Source: DASSRQ01 sp035701665 (GTDB lineage Bacteria; Vulcanimicrobiota; Vulcanimicrobiia; Vulcanimicrobiales; Vulcanimicrobiaceae). Taken from it: a stretch of DNA of 7,038 bases. Numbering within the stretch: the first letter of the stretch is position 1; every line of letters starts with the position of its first letter. Both the position numbers and the translations under genes were made by a program. Positions 1 through 6,610 of the stretch are shown here, in pieces. The stretch covers positions 1-7,038 of the forward strand of contig DASSRQ010000347.1 of NCBI GenBank assembly GCA_035701665.1. The letters are read 5' to 3'. Below the pieces are notes generated by a model. The model had not been told where the DNA came from, made no database searches, and was given only the letters and a program-made list of their open reading frames with translations.

Positions 1-351
1 GCCGATCGTTTCGACGGCACGCATATCCGCAAGGCCGGCGATCAACTCGCCGGCGGGGCTCACGATCGCCGCATACTCGGGCGTTACGGCCGCTGAATCA
101 CGAAGCACCAGATTCGTATCGATCCCGCTGCGCTCGGCATCTTCGAGCAGCGCCACGCCGTTTTCGTCGTTGCCGATCACCGAAAACAGCGAAACGGGCA
201 CGCCGAGGCGCGCTACATTCTCGGCAACGTTGCGCGCGACGCCGCCGAAGTTGCGGCGTGCTTTTACCGGGTTCGACGTTCCGGGCTGCAACTCGGAAAG
301 GAGGCTATATTTGCGATCGACGGACGCACCGCCGATACAGACGACGCTCAA
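1..351 (-). CDS. PfkB-family carbohydrate/nucleoside kinase, PsuK-like (N-terminal part; 3' end outside window)
   Basis: The frame is open from a TTG at 351-349 to the left edge and encodes the first 117 residues of a PfkB (ribokinase) family kinase, a cytoplasmic ATP-dependent enzyme phosphorylating a sugar or nucleoside. The start VVCIGGASVDRKY (residues 3-15) is the usual first strand with the substrate-contacting Asp (D12). FGGVARNVAENVARLG (35-50) is the PfkB N-terminal glycine signature, followed by SVIGNDENG (57-65). The NP-K spacing before the signature and the GEL...ADM stretch (101-110) resemble E. coli pseudouridine kinase PsuK more than ribokinase or fructokinase, so pseudouridine is my first guess for substrate; another sugar is possible. 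The catalytic GAGD motif would lie beyond the edge and cannot be checked. The TTG start is inferred: it overlaps the upstream stop as TTGA and precedes the conserved first strand by two residues. No function in galactose use is evident; it may be a passenger of the operon. Confidence 0.85.
   Translation of the reverse strand, partial: MSVVCIGGASVDRKYSLLSELQPGTSNPVKARRNFGGVARNVAENVARLGVPVSLFSVIGNDENGVALLEDAERSGIDTNLVLRDSAAVTPEYAAIVSPAGELIAGLADMRAVETIG
348..351 (-). other. TTGA stop/start overlap, STAND ATPase to PfkB kinase
   Basis: The TGA of the ATPase (350-348) overlaps a TTG that begins the PfkB-like frame (351-349). A GGCGGA lies just upstream and may help weakly. The same 4-base geometry as at the two GTGA junctions supports the unusual TTG start. 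Confidence 0.65.
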
Positions 352-2885
352 ACGTCCGCCGCTTCTTGCAGCGCGCGGTTGGAATCCATGCTCCGGCCGA
401 TGCGCCACTCGCGTTCGAACGCCTCCTCGCCGCAGGTTTGCCGCAATTGCGCGATCGTATCGTCGTGCAGTTGCTCCAGGCGCCGCTGCTGGCGGGGACC
501 CGAAGCGAAGAGCGAGTCGGCGTATGCCATCAAACGGACGGCGCGTTCGGCGTTGTCTGTCGCGCGCGAAAGAATCGCCAGATTCGCGAACGTATTCGCG
601 ATGCCGTACTCGTGGCCGTAGCGGCGAAGCAGTTCCAGCGAGCGCCGCAGATTTGCGCGCGCAGCGTCGTAGTTTCCCGCGAAGGTTTCGAACAAGCCGA
701 GATTCATCAAATGAAACGCGAGATTCCACGGCTCCCCGGTCTTCTCGAGCAGCGAGATGGCGGAGTACGAGATCGAACGCGCTTCTTCGTAGTCGCCGCT
801 CCAGAATGCGGAAACGGCAAGGCGGCCGAGCATGCCGCCAGAGCGATCGTCGTCTCCGCTCTCGCGAAGCAGCTCGTACGCTTCCAACAGCACGGCGCGC
901 TCCAAAATCTCATCTTCTTTGAGCGCGTAGACGTCGGCGAGCGTGCGCAAAAGAAATGCCGCCAGGCGTTTGTCGCCGCTGCGCTTAGCGGCAAACACGC
1001 CGTTGCGTATGGGCGTCTCGAGCTGCGAATCGACGCCGCCTTCGAGATAGCGCTGCGCGGTGGCGAAACGTTCGAGGGCGTGCGCCGCTCCGACGCCGTC
1101 GTTGATCTCGCGGTACAGTTTTAGCGCGCGTTCCGCAACCTCGCGCGACCGCCGCAGATCGCGTGTCGCGTAGATGTCCGATGCGGCAAGCGCGACTGCG
1201 GCGACGACGCCGTCGCCGAACTCCGCCCGGCCGAGTACCGTTTCAAACTGCGGCAGCAATTCGCCGAAGTCGATGGCACCGCGTTCGTGCATCCAGTGCC
1301 GGAGCGATTCGAGAATCACCTCGATTTGTTCGGGCCGGATGCGCCGCTCGAGCAGGTAGCGCAGCGATAAAATGAGATTCTCGCGTTCGGGCAGGCGCAA
1401 GGCGAGCCACACTCGCATCGGCATCGTCGCAAGCGCCCTTCCGCGCTCGGCGGCAAGGCCGGCGAAGTAGTTCGAAAGCCGGTCGAGCATCTCGTCGCGC
1501 TCGCCGGCATCGTCGAGGAAACGCTCGGCATAGCCGTGCGTTACGTGCAGAAAACGGTACCTTGCGCGGCCTTCGTAATCCACGCGCAGCACCAAAGACT
1601 TCGCGAGAAGCGCGTCGAGCGTTTGCGGGTCTTCGGCCGTAACGGGTTGCACGGCATCGCGCGACCAGCTCGCCGGAAAGATCGCGAGGCGTCTAAACAA
1701 CCGTTTTTCGCGATCGTTCAGCAGATCGTAGCTCCAATCGATCAATGCACGAAGCGTCTGCTGGCGAGTTGGGCGCGAACCTTCGCGCTCGTGCAGGACG
1801 TTCAGGCAATCGTCGAGGCTTGCCGCAAGATCGTCGATGCTCATCGCGTCCAACCGCGCCGCGGCCAGTTCGATCGCGAGCGGCATGCCGTCCAGCGTGC
1901 GGACGATCCGCTCGATAGCGGGTCGCCGATCGCGAACGTCGAGCCCCGCCTGTGCGGCGCGATCCAAAAAAAGCTGAACGCCGTCGGCGGTATCGAGCAT
2001 CGGGAGCCGGTACACGCGTTCGCCGGGAATGCCCAGCGCCTGGCGGCTGGTCACGAGCATCTTCACGCCGGGCGCGTGCGTCAAGAATGCGTTGACGACG
2101 CTGCGGCAGTCGCCCAGCAGTTGTTCGCAGTTGTCGAACACGAGCACCATCGAACGCTCGCGAAAGAGCGTTGCGAACCGTTCGATGTCCCCGTCTTGAA
2201 GAGCGCCGAATCCGGCGGTCGATGCCGCAAATTGCATCAGCCCCGGCAGATCGTGCGTGCGCGTGACGTCGAGAAACCATACGCCGTCTTCAAACTCATC
2301 GACCAGCGCGGATAACGCCTCTACCGCCGTGCGCGTCTTTCCCGCGCCGCCGGGACCGAGCAGCGTCACCAGATGCTCCGACTGCAGCAGCGATCGAACG
2401 TTGGCAACGTCTTGCGCGCGCCCGACGAACGACGTACGCTGCGCCGGAAGATTGTGCTGCACGCGCGGTTTGCGAGGCGCATCGCCGTGCGCCGCCTCCA
2501 CGCAGTCGCCGCCGTGCGCAAGCGCTCGTTCCAACCGTTTTCCGGCGGCTTCGAAGTAGTCGGCGATACCGGCTGCGCGCGACGGAATCTGCGACGACGT
2601 TCCGGCGGTGAGAGTAAATCCCGCAGCATTCAGCGCAGATCGCATGCGTTCTGCGACGACCGCCGCACCTTGCGCGCTCGTAAAGGGCAGAAGTACAACG
2701 TACCGCGATCCGCTTACCGGCGCCAAACGATCGCCGGGGCGCCCGAAGCACGAGCGCACGCGTTCTTCGACACGATCCGCAGCGGTTTCGAACAAGATGA
2801 GGCTCAACGGCACGCCCGCGCGCTCGCAGCGCCGGCATTCCGCTTCGAAGGCCGCGTCGAAATCTACGGCGTGCCCGCGCTCCAT
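348..2885 (-). CDS. STAND/NB-ARC ATPase with degenerate GGDEF-like N-terminus and TPR-like C-terminus
   Basis: An 845-residue signalling ATPase, presumably cytoplasmic; no signal peptide or membrane segment is seen. Residues 9-130 read like a shortened GGDEF domain: RAGVPLSLILFE (22-33), then RPGDRLAPV and SGSRYVVLLP (58-67) where active enzymes have GGDEF, then AAVVAERMRSAL (74-85). The metal-site Asp and the ND..GH segment are missing, so diguanylate cyclase activity is unlikely. The NB-ARC core starts at SFVGR (152-156), with P-loop GPGGAGKT (177-184), Walker B VLVFDNCE (247-254), sensor TSR (279-281) and GMPLA (333-337). A winged-helix segment covers about 375-460. Paired helices from about 560 to 790 look like TPRs. 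The C-terminus (GEEAFEREWRIGRSM, 819-833) resembles the end of LuxR/AfsR-type ATPases just before their HTH, but no HTH follows. The ATG at 2885-2883 overlaps the beta-galactosidase gene by 22 bases. Role in galactose sensing or regulation is inference from location. Confidence 0.88.
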   Translation of the reverse strand: MERGHAVDFDAAFEAECRRCERAGVPLSLILFETAADRVEERVRSCFGRPGDRLAPVSGSRYVVLLPFTSAQGAAVVAERMRSALNAAGFTLTAGTSSQIPSRAAGIADYFEAAGKRLERALAHGGDCVEAAHGDAPRKPRVQHNLPAQRTSFVGRAQDVANVRSLLQSEHLVTLLGPGGAGKTRTAVEALSALVDEFEDGVWFLDVTRTHDLPGLMQFAASTAGFGALQDGDIERFATLFRERSMVLVFDNCEQLLGDCRSVVNAFLTHAPGVKMLVTSRQALGIPGERVYRLPMLDTADGVQLFLDRAAQAGLDVRDRRPAIERIVRTLDGMPLAIELAAARLDAMSIDDLAASLDDCLNVLHEREGSRPTRQQTLRALIDWSYDLLNDREKRLFRRLAIFPASWSRDAVQPVTAEDPQTLDALLAKSLVLRVDYEGRARYRFLHVTHGYAERFLDDAGERDEMLDRLSNYFAGLAAERGRALATMPMRVWLALRLPERENLILSLRYLLERRIRPEQIEVILESLRHWMHERGAIDFGELLPQFETVLGRAEFGDGVVAAVALAASDIYATRDLRRSREVAERALKLYREINDGVGAAHALERFATAQRYLEGGVDSQLETPIRNGVFAAKRSGDKRLAAFLLRTLADVYALKEDEILERAVLLEAYELLRESGDDDRSGGMLGRLAVSAFWSGDYEEARSISYSAISLLEKTGEPWNLAFHLMNLGLFETFAGNYDAARANLRRSLELLRRYGHEYGIANTFANLAILSRATDNAERAVRLMAYADSLFASGPRQQRRLEQLHDDTIAQLRQTCGEEAFEREWRIGRSMDSNRALQEAADV
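2864..2885 (-). other. 22-base overlap of GH35 gene end and STAND ATPase start
   Basis: The ATG of the STAND ATPase (2885-2883) lies inside the last codons of the beta-galactosidase, whose TAG is at 2866-2864. A GGGAAA about 12 bases upstream is at best a weak and distant ribosome binding site. A GTG at 2895 is in a different frame and leads only to an arginine-rich shadow reading. Confidence 0.7.
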
Positions 2886-4531
2886 ACTCGTTCACGTTTC
2901 CCGAGCAGCCAATGCGTACCTGGCTTCGGAATGAGGTCGAAAACGACGGCTTCGTTGTTCCCTCGACGCAGCCACGGAGCCGGGATGTAAAGATCGCGTT
3001 GCGGCCCCTTGTTCCAGAAACGGCCCGCGCACGAGCCGTTGATCCAGAGCACGCCCTTCTCGAACGAGCCGGTGTCCAAAAACGTGTCGGCGGGTTCGTC
3101 GACTTGGAAGAATCCGCGCAGAAAGCGCGGCCGCAGCGCCGGTTGCGAACCGGACACGAGTCGCGGCGATTCGCAGTCCAGCAGACGCATCTCCCAGCCG
3201 CTCAGCTCGCGGCCTCCAGCCGATACCGTTCCCACGATGCCTTTTCGCTGATCGTGCAGCGCGCTTCCGTAGTTGACGCGCCCGAGATTCTCGACGAGCA
3301 GTTCGAGCGTATCTCCCGCTTTCGCATCGATCTGCGCCGTGCACGGCTCACCGTTAACCATAACGATGACGCTATCGCGCAGATCGCATTGCAGCGCACC
3401 GCGCGTATCGTGCTGCAACACCGTCTTGTAAAGCACGAAACCGCGCGAGCCGCCGAGCTGCTCCATGGTCAACGGATCCTTCGCAGCGACCGGATCGCCG
3501 AGAGCGCCGTCGAGCGTAAATGCATCGTCGCAGCGAAACGCGGGAAGGTCCGAAACGGCTGGAGCGTCGGGAACGCGCGGCGCAGGCCCGAGATATTTTT
3601 CGGCTATGCTGCGCAGCCGGAAAAATTTTTCCGTCGGACGCCCCGCTTCATCGATCGGCGCTTGATAATCGTACGACGTTACCGTCGGCTGCAGCGTGCC
3701 GTCCTTCGCCGTATTCGCCCCGTTGAAGAGCGCGGCATTACTACCGCCGTGCAGCATGTACAGATTGACGGCAACGCCGTTTGCAAGCATCCAATCCAGA
3801 TCGGCGGCTTCGGTTTCGGCCGGAATATGCGAGCGCGGTTCGCCCCAATGGTCGAACCAGCCGGTCCAAAACTCACCGCACGCCAACGGCTGGTCCGGGC
3901 GCAGCGCGCGAAGTTCGGCGAACTGCGAACCGGCATCGCCCGGAGCGAAGGTGACCGCTGCCGCCACGCCGTCGAGCGCGCCACGCGCGAGATCGTGCGG
4001 CTGATCGATCGTATACAGCGGAACGCCGCCTAAGCCGCATGCCTGCAACTGCGCGCGCAGCGCTTCGAGATATTGTTTGTCTTCGCCGAATGCACCGTAC
4101 TCGTTTTCGAGTTGCACCGCAACGATGGGACCGCCGCGCGCCGCGGTGAGCGGTGCGAGCTCTTCGCCCAACCGGCCGAACCAGCGGCGTACTGCGGCAA
4201 GATAACGCGGATCCGTGGAACGAATGCGCACGCCGTCGCGCAGCAGCCACGCCGGCAGGCCGCCGAACTCCCACTCCGCGCAAACATACGGGCCGGGACG
4301 CAAAACGACGCGCAAACCGGCGGCATCAGCTATCCGGACGAATGCCGCGACGTCGCGACGCCCGTCGAAGCGGAAAACGCCTTCGGTCTCTTCGTGAACG
4401 TTCCAAAACACGTAGGTCGAGACGGCATCGATACCGATCGCGCGCGCCATCTCGAGCCGTGCGCGCCAGTACTCGTACGGAATGCGCGGATAGTGCAGTT
4501 CGCCGCAGAACCGGACGTTTACGCCTATCAC
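2864..4531 (-). CDS. Beta-galactosidase, glycoside hydrolase family 35 (cytoplasmic)
   Basis: A 555-residue retaining exo-beta-galactosidase expected to release terminal galactose from beta-galactosides. The TIM-barrel opens with CGELHYPRIPYEYW (9-22) and VFWNVHE (41-47), then PYVCAEWEFGGLPAWL (81-96). GGPIVAVQLENEYG (133-146) matches the GH35 signature, with E144 as expected acid/base. CGEFWTGWFDHWG (218-230) carries the expected nucleophile E220. Both catalytic residues are assigned by similarity to human GLB1 and other GH35 enzymes. Beta-sandwich domains follow from about residue 365, ending in WINGSCAGRFWNKGPQ (496-511), the typical carbohydrate-binding-like fold of this family. The GTG at 4531-4529 is chosen because it overlaps the galT stop as GTGA and is the only plausible start close to the conserved first strand. 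There is no signal peptide, so the substrate must be imported or generated inside the cell. Sitting directly after galK and galT, it supplies their galactose. Substrate (lactose, plant oligosaccharide) cannot be told. Confidence 0.95.
   Translation of the reverse strand: MIGVNVRFCGELHYPRIPYEYWRARLEMARAIGIDAVSTYVFWNVHEETEGVFRFDGRRDVAAFVRIADAAGLRVVLRPGPYVCAEWEFGGLPAWLLRDGVRIRSTDPRYLAAVRRWFGRLGEELAPLTAARGGPIVAVQLENEYGAFGEDKQYLEALRAQLQACGLGGVPLYTIDQPHDLARGALDGVAAAVTFAPGDAGSQFAELRALRPDQPLACGEFWTGWFDHWGEPRSHIPAETEAADLDWMLANGVAVNLYMLHGGSNAALFNGANTAKDGTLQPTVTSYDYQAPIDEAGRPTEKFFRLRSIAEKYLGPAPRVPDAPAVSDLPAFRCDDAFTLDGALGDPVAAKDPLTMEQLGGSRGFVLYKTVLQHDTRGALQCDLRDSVIVMVNGEPCTAQIDAKAGDTLELLVENLGRVNYGSALHDQRKGIVGTVSAGGRELSGWEMRLLDCESPRLVSGSQPALRPRFLRGFFQVDEPADTFLDTGSFEKGVLWINGSCAGRFWNKGPQRDLYIPAPWLRRGNNEAVVFDLIPKPGTHWLLGKRERVWSAGTP
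4528..4531 (-). other. GTGA stop/start overlap, galT to GH35 beta-galactosidase
   Basis: The galT TGA (4530-4528) overlaps the GTG start of the beta-galactosidase (4531-4529). The preceding 20 bases are GC-alternating with no purine-rich ribosome binding site. This decides the start of the GH35 gene, because no other ATG/GTG/TTG lies between it and the conserved first strand. Confidence 0.8.
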
Positions 4532-5517
4532 AACGCGCGCAAGCGGGCAGCGGCCGCTTCCGGAGTAACGTCGCGCTGCGGCTGCGCCAGCAGCTCGTAT
4601 CCGACCATGAACTTGCGAACGCTCGCGGAGCGCAGCAGCGGCGGATAATAATGCGCGTGCAGATGGCGCCGCTGATGCCACCCCATCGAGTACGGAAACG
4701 GCACGCCGAACAGCTTGTCATACCGCTGCACAAGCGCTTGCATCGCGCTCGCCATCGCATCCCGCTCGGCATCATCACATTCGTGCAGCGCCGGCCGGTG
4801 CGTTCGCGGGATGAGCAGCGTTTCGAACGGCCAGACGGCCCAAAACGGCACGACGGCGCAGACGTTGTCGTCGGCATAGACGATGCGTTCTCCGGCTGCG
4901 ATCTCGGCTTCAACGTACGCGCAAAGCACGCAACGGCCGTCGTGCGACTGCGCGTACGCATCGAAGCCGGCGTCTTCGCGCACCAACTCGTTCGGAACGC
5001 TTGCGTTTGCCCATATTTGGCTGTGCGGATGCGGGTTGCTGGCGCCCATCATCGCGCCGCGGTTTTCAAACACGGTCACGCTCGAGATGCCGGGCTGCGC
5101 GAGCAGGGCTTGCGACTCGTGCGCCCACGCATCGACGACGCAGCGAATTGCGGCGCGATCCATCGTGCCGATGTCCCGATCGTGACGCGGCGTAAAGCAC
5201 AGCACGCGGCAGCGTCCGGCCTCCGCGCGAGCCGTGAAGAGATCGCCCGTCAGCGGCGCTGCCTGTAGACCCGGAAGCAATGCCGCAAAGTCATTGTCGA
5301 AGACAAAGGTGCGCTCGTACTGCGGATTGTGCTCGCCGTTTGCGCGTACGTTTCCCGGACAAAGATAGCACTGCGGATCGTATTCGGGCAGATGCTGCGT
5401 ACCCGGCGCTTCGTGCGCGCCTTGCCACGGCCGGTCGAGGCGCTGCGGCGATATCAACACCCACTCTTGCGTCAGCGGGTTGTAGCGGCGGTGCGGTGCG
5501 CTAAACAGATCGTTCAT
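4528..5517 (-). CDS. galT: Galactose-1-phosphate uridylyltransferase
   Basis: A 329-residue class I GalT (E. coli GalT has 348). It transfers UMP from UDP-glucose to galactose-1-phosphate, giving UDP-galactose and glucose-1-phosphate, the second Leloir step, in the cytoplasm. Zinc-site cysteines C50 and C53 lie in CYLCPGN, with H112 and H163 as probable partners. SNPHPHSQIW (160-169) is the active site: H165 is the nucleophile that carries the uridylyl group and Q167 assists; Ser replaces the Gly usual in E. coli-type HPHG. A second cysteine pair, CVLC (196-199), follows. WPFETLLIP (229-237) and LHAHYYPPLLRSASVRKFMVGYE are near-identical to E. coli. The loop between MGWH (278-281) and LHAH (286-289) is about nine residues shorter than in E. 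coli; the histidines themselves are kept. The ATG at 5517-5515 is chosen over upstream in-frame codons because homology begins at once (RRYNPLTQEWVLISPQR). It overlaps galK by 17 bases. Confidence 0.97.
   Translation of the reverse strand: MNDLFSAPHRRYNPLTQEWVLISPQRLDRPWQGAHEAPGTQHLPEYDPQCYLCPGNVRANGEHNPQYERTFVFDNDFAALLPGLQAAPLTGDLFTARAEAGRCRVLCFTPRHDRDIGTMDRAAIRCVVDAWAHESQALLAQPGISSVTVFENRGAMMGASNPHPHSQIWANASVPNELVREDAGFDAYAQSHDGRCVLCAYVEAEIAAGERIVYADDNVCAVVPFWAVWPFETLLIPRTHRPALHECDDAERDAMASAMQALVQRYDKLFGVPFPYSMGWHQRRHLHAHYYPPLLRSASVRKFMVGYELLAQPQRDVTPEAAAARLRAL
5501..5517 (-). other. galT: 17-base overlap of galK end and galT start
   Basis: The galT ATG (5517-5515) lies inside the last codons of galK, whose TAG stop is at 5503-5501. 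Only a weak CAGG about 12 bases before the ATG resembles a ribosome binding site. Coupled translation of the two Leloir enzymes would keep them in fixed proportion. Confidence 0.75.
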
Positions 5518-6610
5518 CGCAAACCGTTGCGCCTGACGCCGGAGTGCCGTCGTAGATGTTCGGCGAGATGCCGGTCCGCTCGTGATACGCGCGCGCAAGG
5601 CTGCGGCAAAACTCGTCCCCACGATCGCGCGCGACCGCGCTGACCGTGCAACCGCCGAAGCCGCCGCCCGTCATGCGCGATCCGAACGCGCCGCACTCGC
5701 GCGCCAACTCCGCCATCATATCCAGCGCGCCGCTGCTGACCTCGTAATCCTCGCGCAAACTTTCGTGCGAAGCGTTCATCAGCGCGCCGAACGCGGCCGC
5801 GTCGTCGTCGCGCAGCGCTTTCGCGGCGCGTTCGACGCGATCGTTTTCGGTCACGACGTGACGCGCGCGGCGGTACAACTCGTGCGGCAGCAGACGTTCT
5901 ATCTCGCCGAGTTGGTCGGGGCGCACGTCGCGCAGAGCGGTGACGCCCGGCATCGCTTTCGCAAGAACGGCCACCGCCTGTTCGCACTCGGCGCGCCGCG
6001 TGTTGTACGCGCCCTCGTTCAGCGAGCGGCGCTGCATCGTGTCGGCGACGACGATCGCGATCTCTTCCGGCACCGGTATTAGACTCCACTCGAGTGTGCG
6101 CGTATCGAGCAGCAGCGCGTTGCCGGCTTGCGAAAACAACACTGCGGCCTGATCCATGATGCCGCTATTGGTACCGGTATGTTCGTTCTCGGCGCGCTGC
6201 GCGAGCTGCGCGAGAGCCGGCGGCGCGAGATACAGGTCGGCCCCGTGCACCAGCGCAAGAGCCAAGGCGATCTCGAACGATGCCGACGAACTCAGCCCCG
6301 CTCCCGCCGGGACCGTCGATTCGACGCAGACGCTTCCGCCGTTGACGCGAATGCCGGTATTGCCGAGCTCGATAAGGACGCCGCGTGCGTAGTCCTTCCA
6401 ATCGCCGCTGCGCGTTTGCGGAAGTGCATCGAGATCGAAGGCCGCCTCGCCGAAGGGCGTCGCGATCCGCAGCGTACGATCGGCGGACGGTTCGGTCCGC
6501 ACGGTGGTGGATGCCGCAATGGCGCACGGCAGAACAAAACCGCCGTTATAGTCGGTGTGCTCGCCGATGAGATTGACGCGCCCCGGCGCGCGCGCCAGCG
6601 CCGCCCTCAC
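5501..6610 (-). CDS. galK: Galactokinase (GHMP kinase family)
   Basis: A 369-residue galactokinase that phosphorylates alpha-D-galactose with ATP at C1, the first Leloir step, in the cytoplasm. The galactokinase signature GRVNLIGEHTDYNGGF (10-25) includes the catalytic Arg R11 and the sugar-contacting EHTD. PAGAGLSSSASFE (101-113) is the GHMP phosphate-binding motif. ENEHTGTNSGIMDQ (141-154) contains the catalytic base D153. YNTRRAEC (202-209) and HESLREDYEVSS (282-293) are family-typical. SRMTGGGFGGCTV (311-323) is the GHMP C-terminal motif. All key residues are intact, so it should be active. The start is GTG at 6610-6608, overlapping the upstream stop as GTGA and giving an N-terminus about 15-20 residues shorter than E. 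coli GalK. An in-frame GTG at 6745 would add 45 residues but would run deep into the upstream gene. No Shine-Dalgarno is visible, so translational coupling is likely. Confidence 0.97.
   Translation of the reverse strand: MRAALARAPGRVNLIGEHTDYNGGFVLPCAIAASTTVRTEPSADRTLRIATPFGEAAFDLDALPQTRSGDWKDYARGVLIELGNTGIRVNGGSVCVESTVPAGAGLSSSASFEIALALALVHGADLYLAPPALAQLAQRAENEHTGTNSGIMDQAAVLFSQAGNALLLDTRTLEWSLIPVPEEIAIVVADTMQRRSLNEGAYNTRRAECEQAVAVLAKAMPGVTALRDVRPDQLGEIERLLPHELYRRARHVVTENDRVERAAKALRDDDAAAFGALMNASHESLREDYEVSSGALDMMAELARECGAFGSRMTGGGFGGCTVSAVARDRGDEFCRSLARAYHERTGISPNIYDGTPASGATVCDERSV
6607..6610 (-). other. galK: GTGA stop/start overlap, hypothetical protein to galK
   Basis: The TGA stop of the basic hypothetical protein and the GTG start of galK share bases. 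The upstream sequence codes for the end of the hypothetical protein (FYAPER) and holds no AGGAGG-like stretch, so reinitiation by the terminating ribosome is the likely way galK is translated. Confidence 0.75.

Noticed and set aside
258..1124. Plus-strand open frame of 288 codons opposite the STAND ATPase C-terminus
   Set aside because: It is antisense to the TPR-like region, reads as a mirrored Arg/Ala-rich sequence, and shows no family features.
2490..2885. Class III adenylate cyclase domain at the N-terminus of the STAND protein
   Set aside because: Cyclase-NB-ARC fusions start with a TDIEGST-like segment, which is absent. The pattern PLSLILFE ... YVVLLP ... AERMRSAL fits a GGDEF-type fold better.
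2912..4033. Plus-strand open frame of 373 codons opposite the GH35 gene
   Set aside because: It lies wholly antisense to a gene with clear GH35 catalytic motifs, is very rich in Arg and Ala, and shows no recognisable domain. Long antisense frames are common in GC-rich DNA.
4532..4681. N-terminal extension of the GH35 gene that looks superficially like a signal peptide (Ala/Leu-rich)
   Set aside because: These bases encode the highly conserved C-terminus of GalT in another frame. The extension has no hydrophobic core of proper length, and homology to GH35 begins just after the GTG at 4531.
4153..5268. Plus-strand open frame of 371 codons opposite galT and the GH35 gene
   Set aside because: It spans the junction of two well-supported minus-strand genes and is arginine-rich without motifs, so it is a shadow frame.
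5518..5622. 35-residue N-terminal extension of galT
   Set aside because: It is Arg/Ser/Ala-rich, overlaps the conserved galK C-terminal motif region, and GalT homology starts right after the ATG at 5517.
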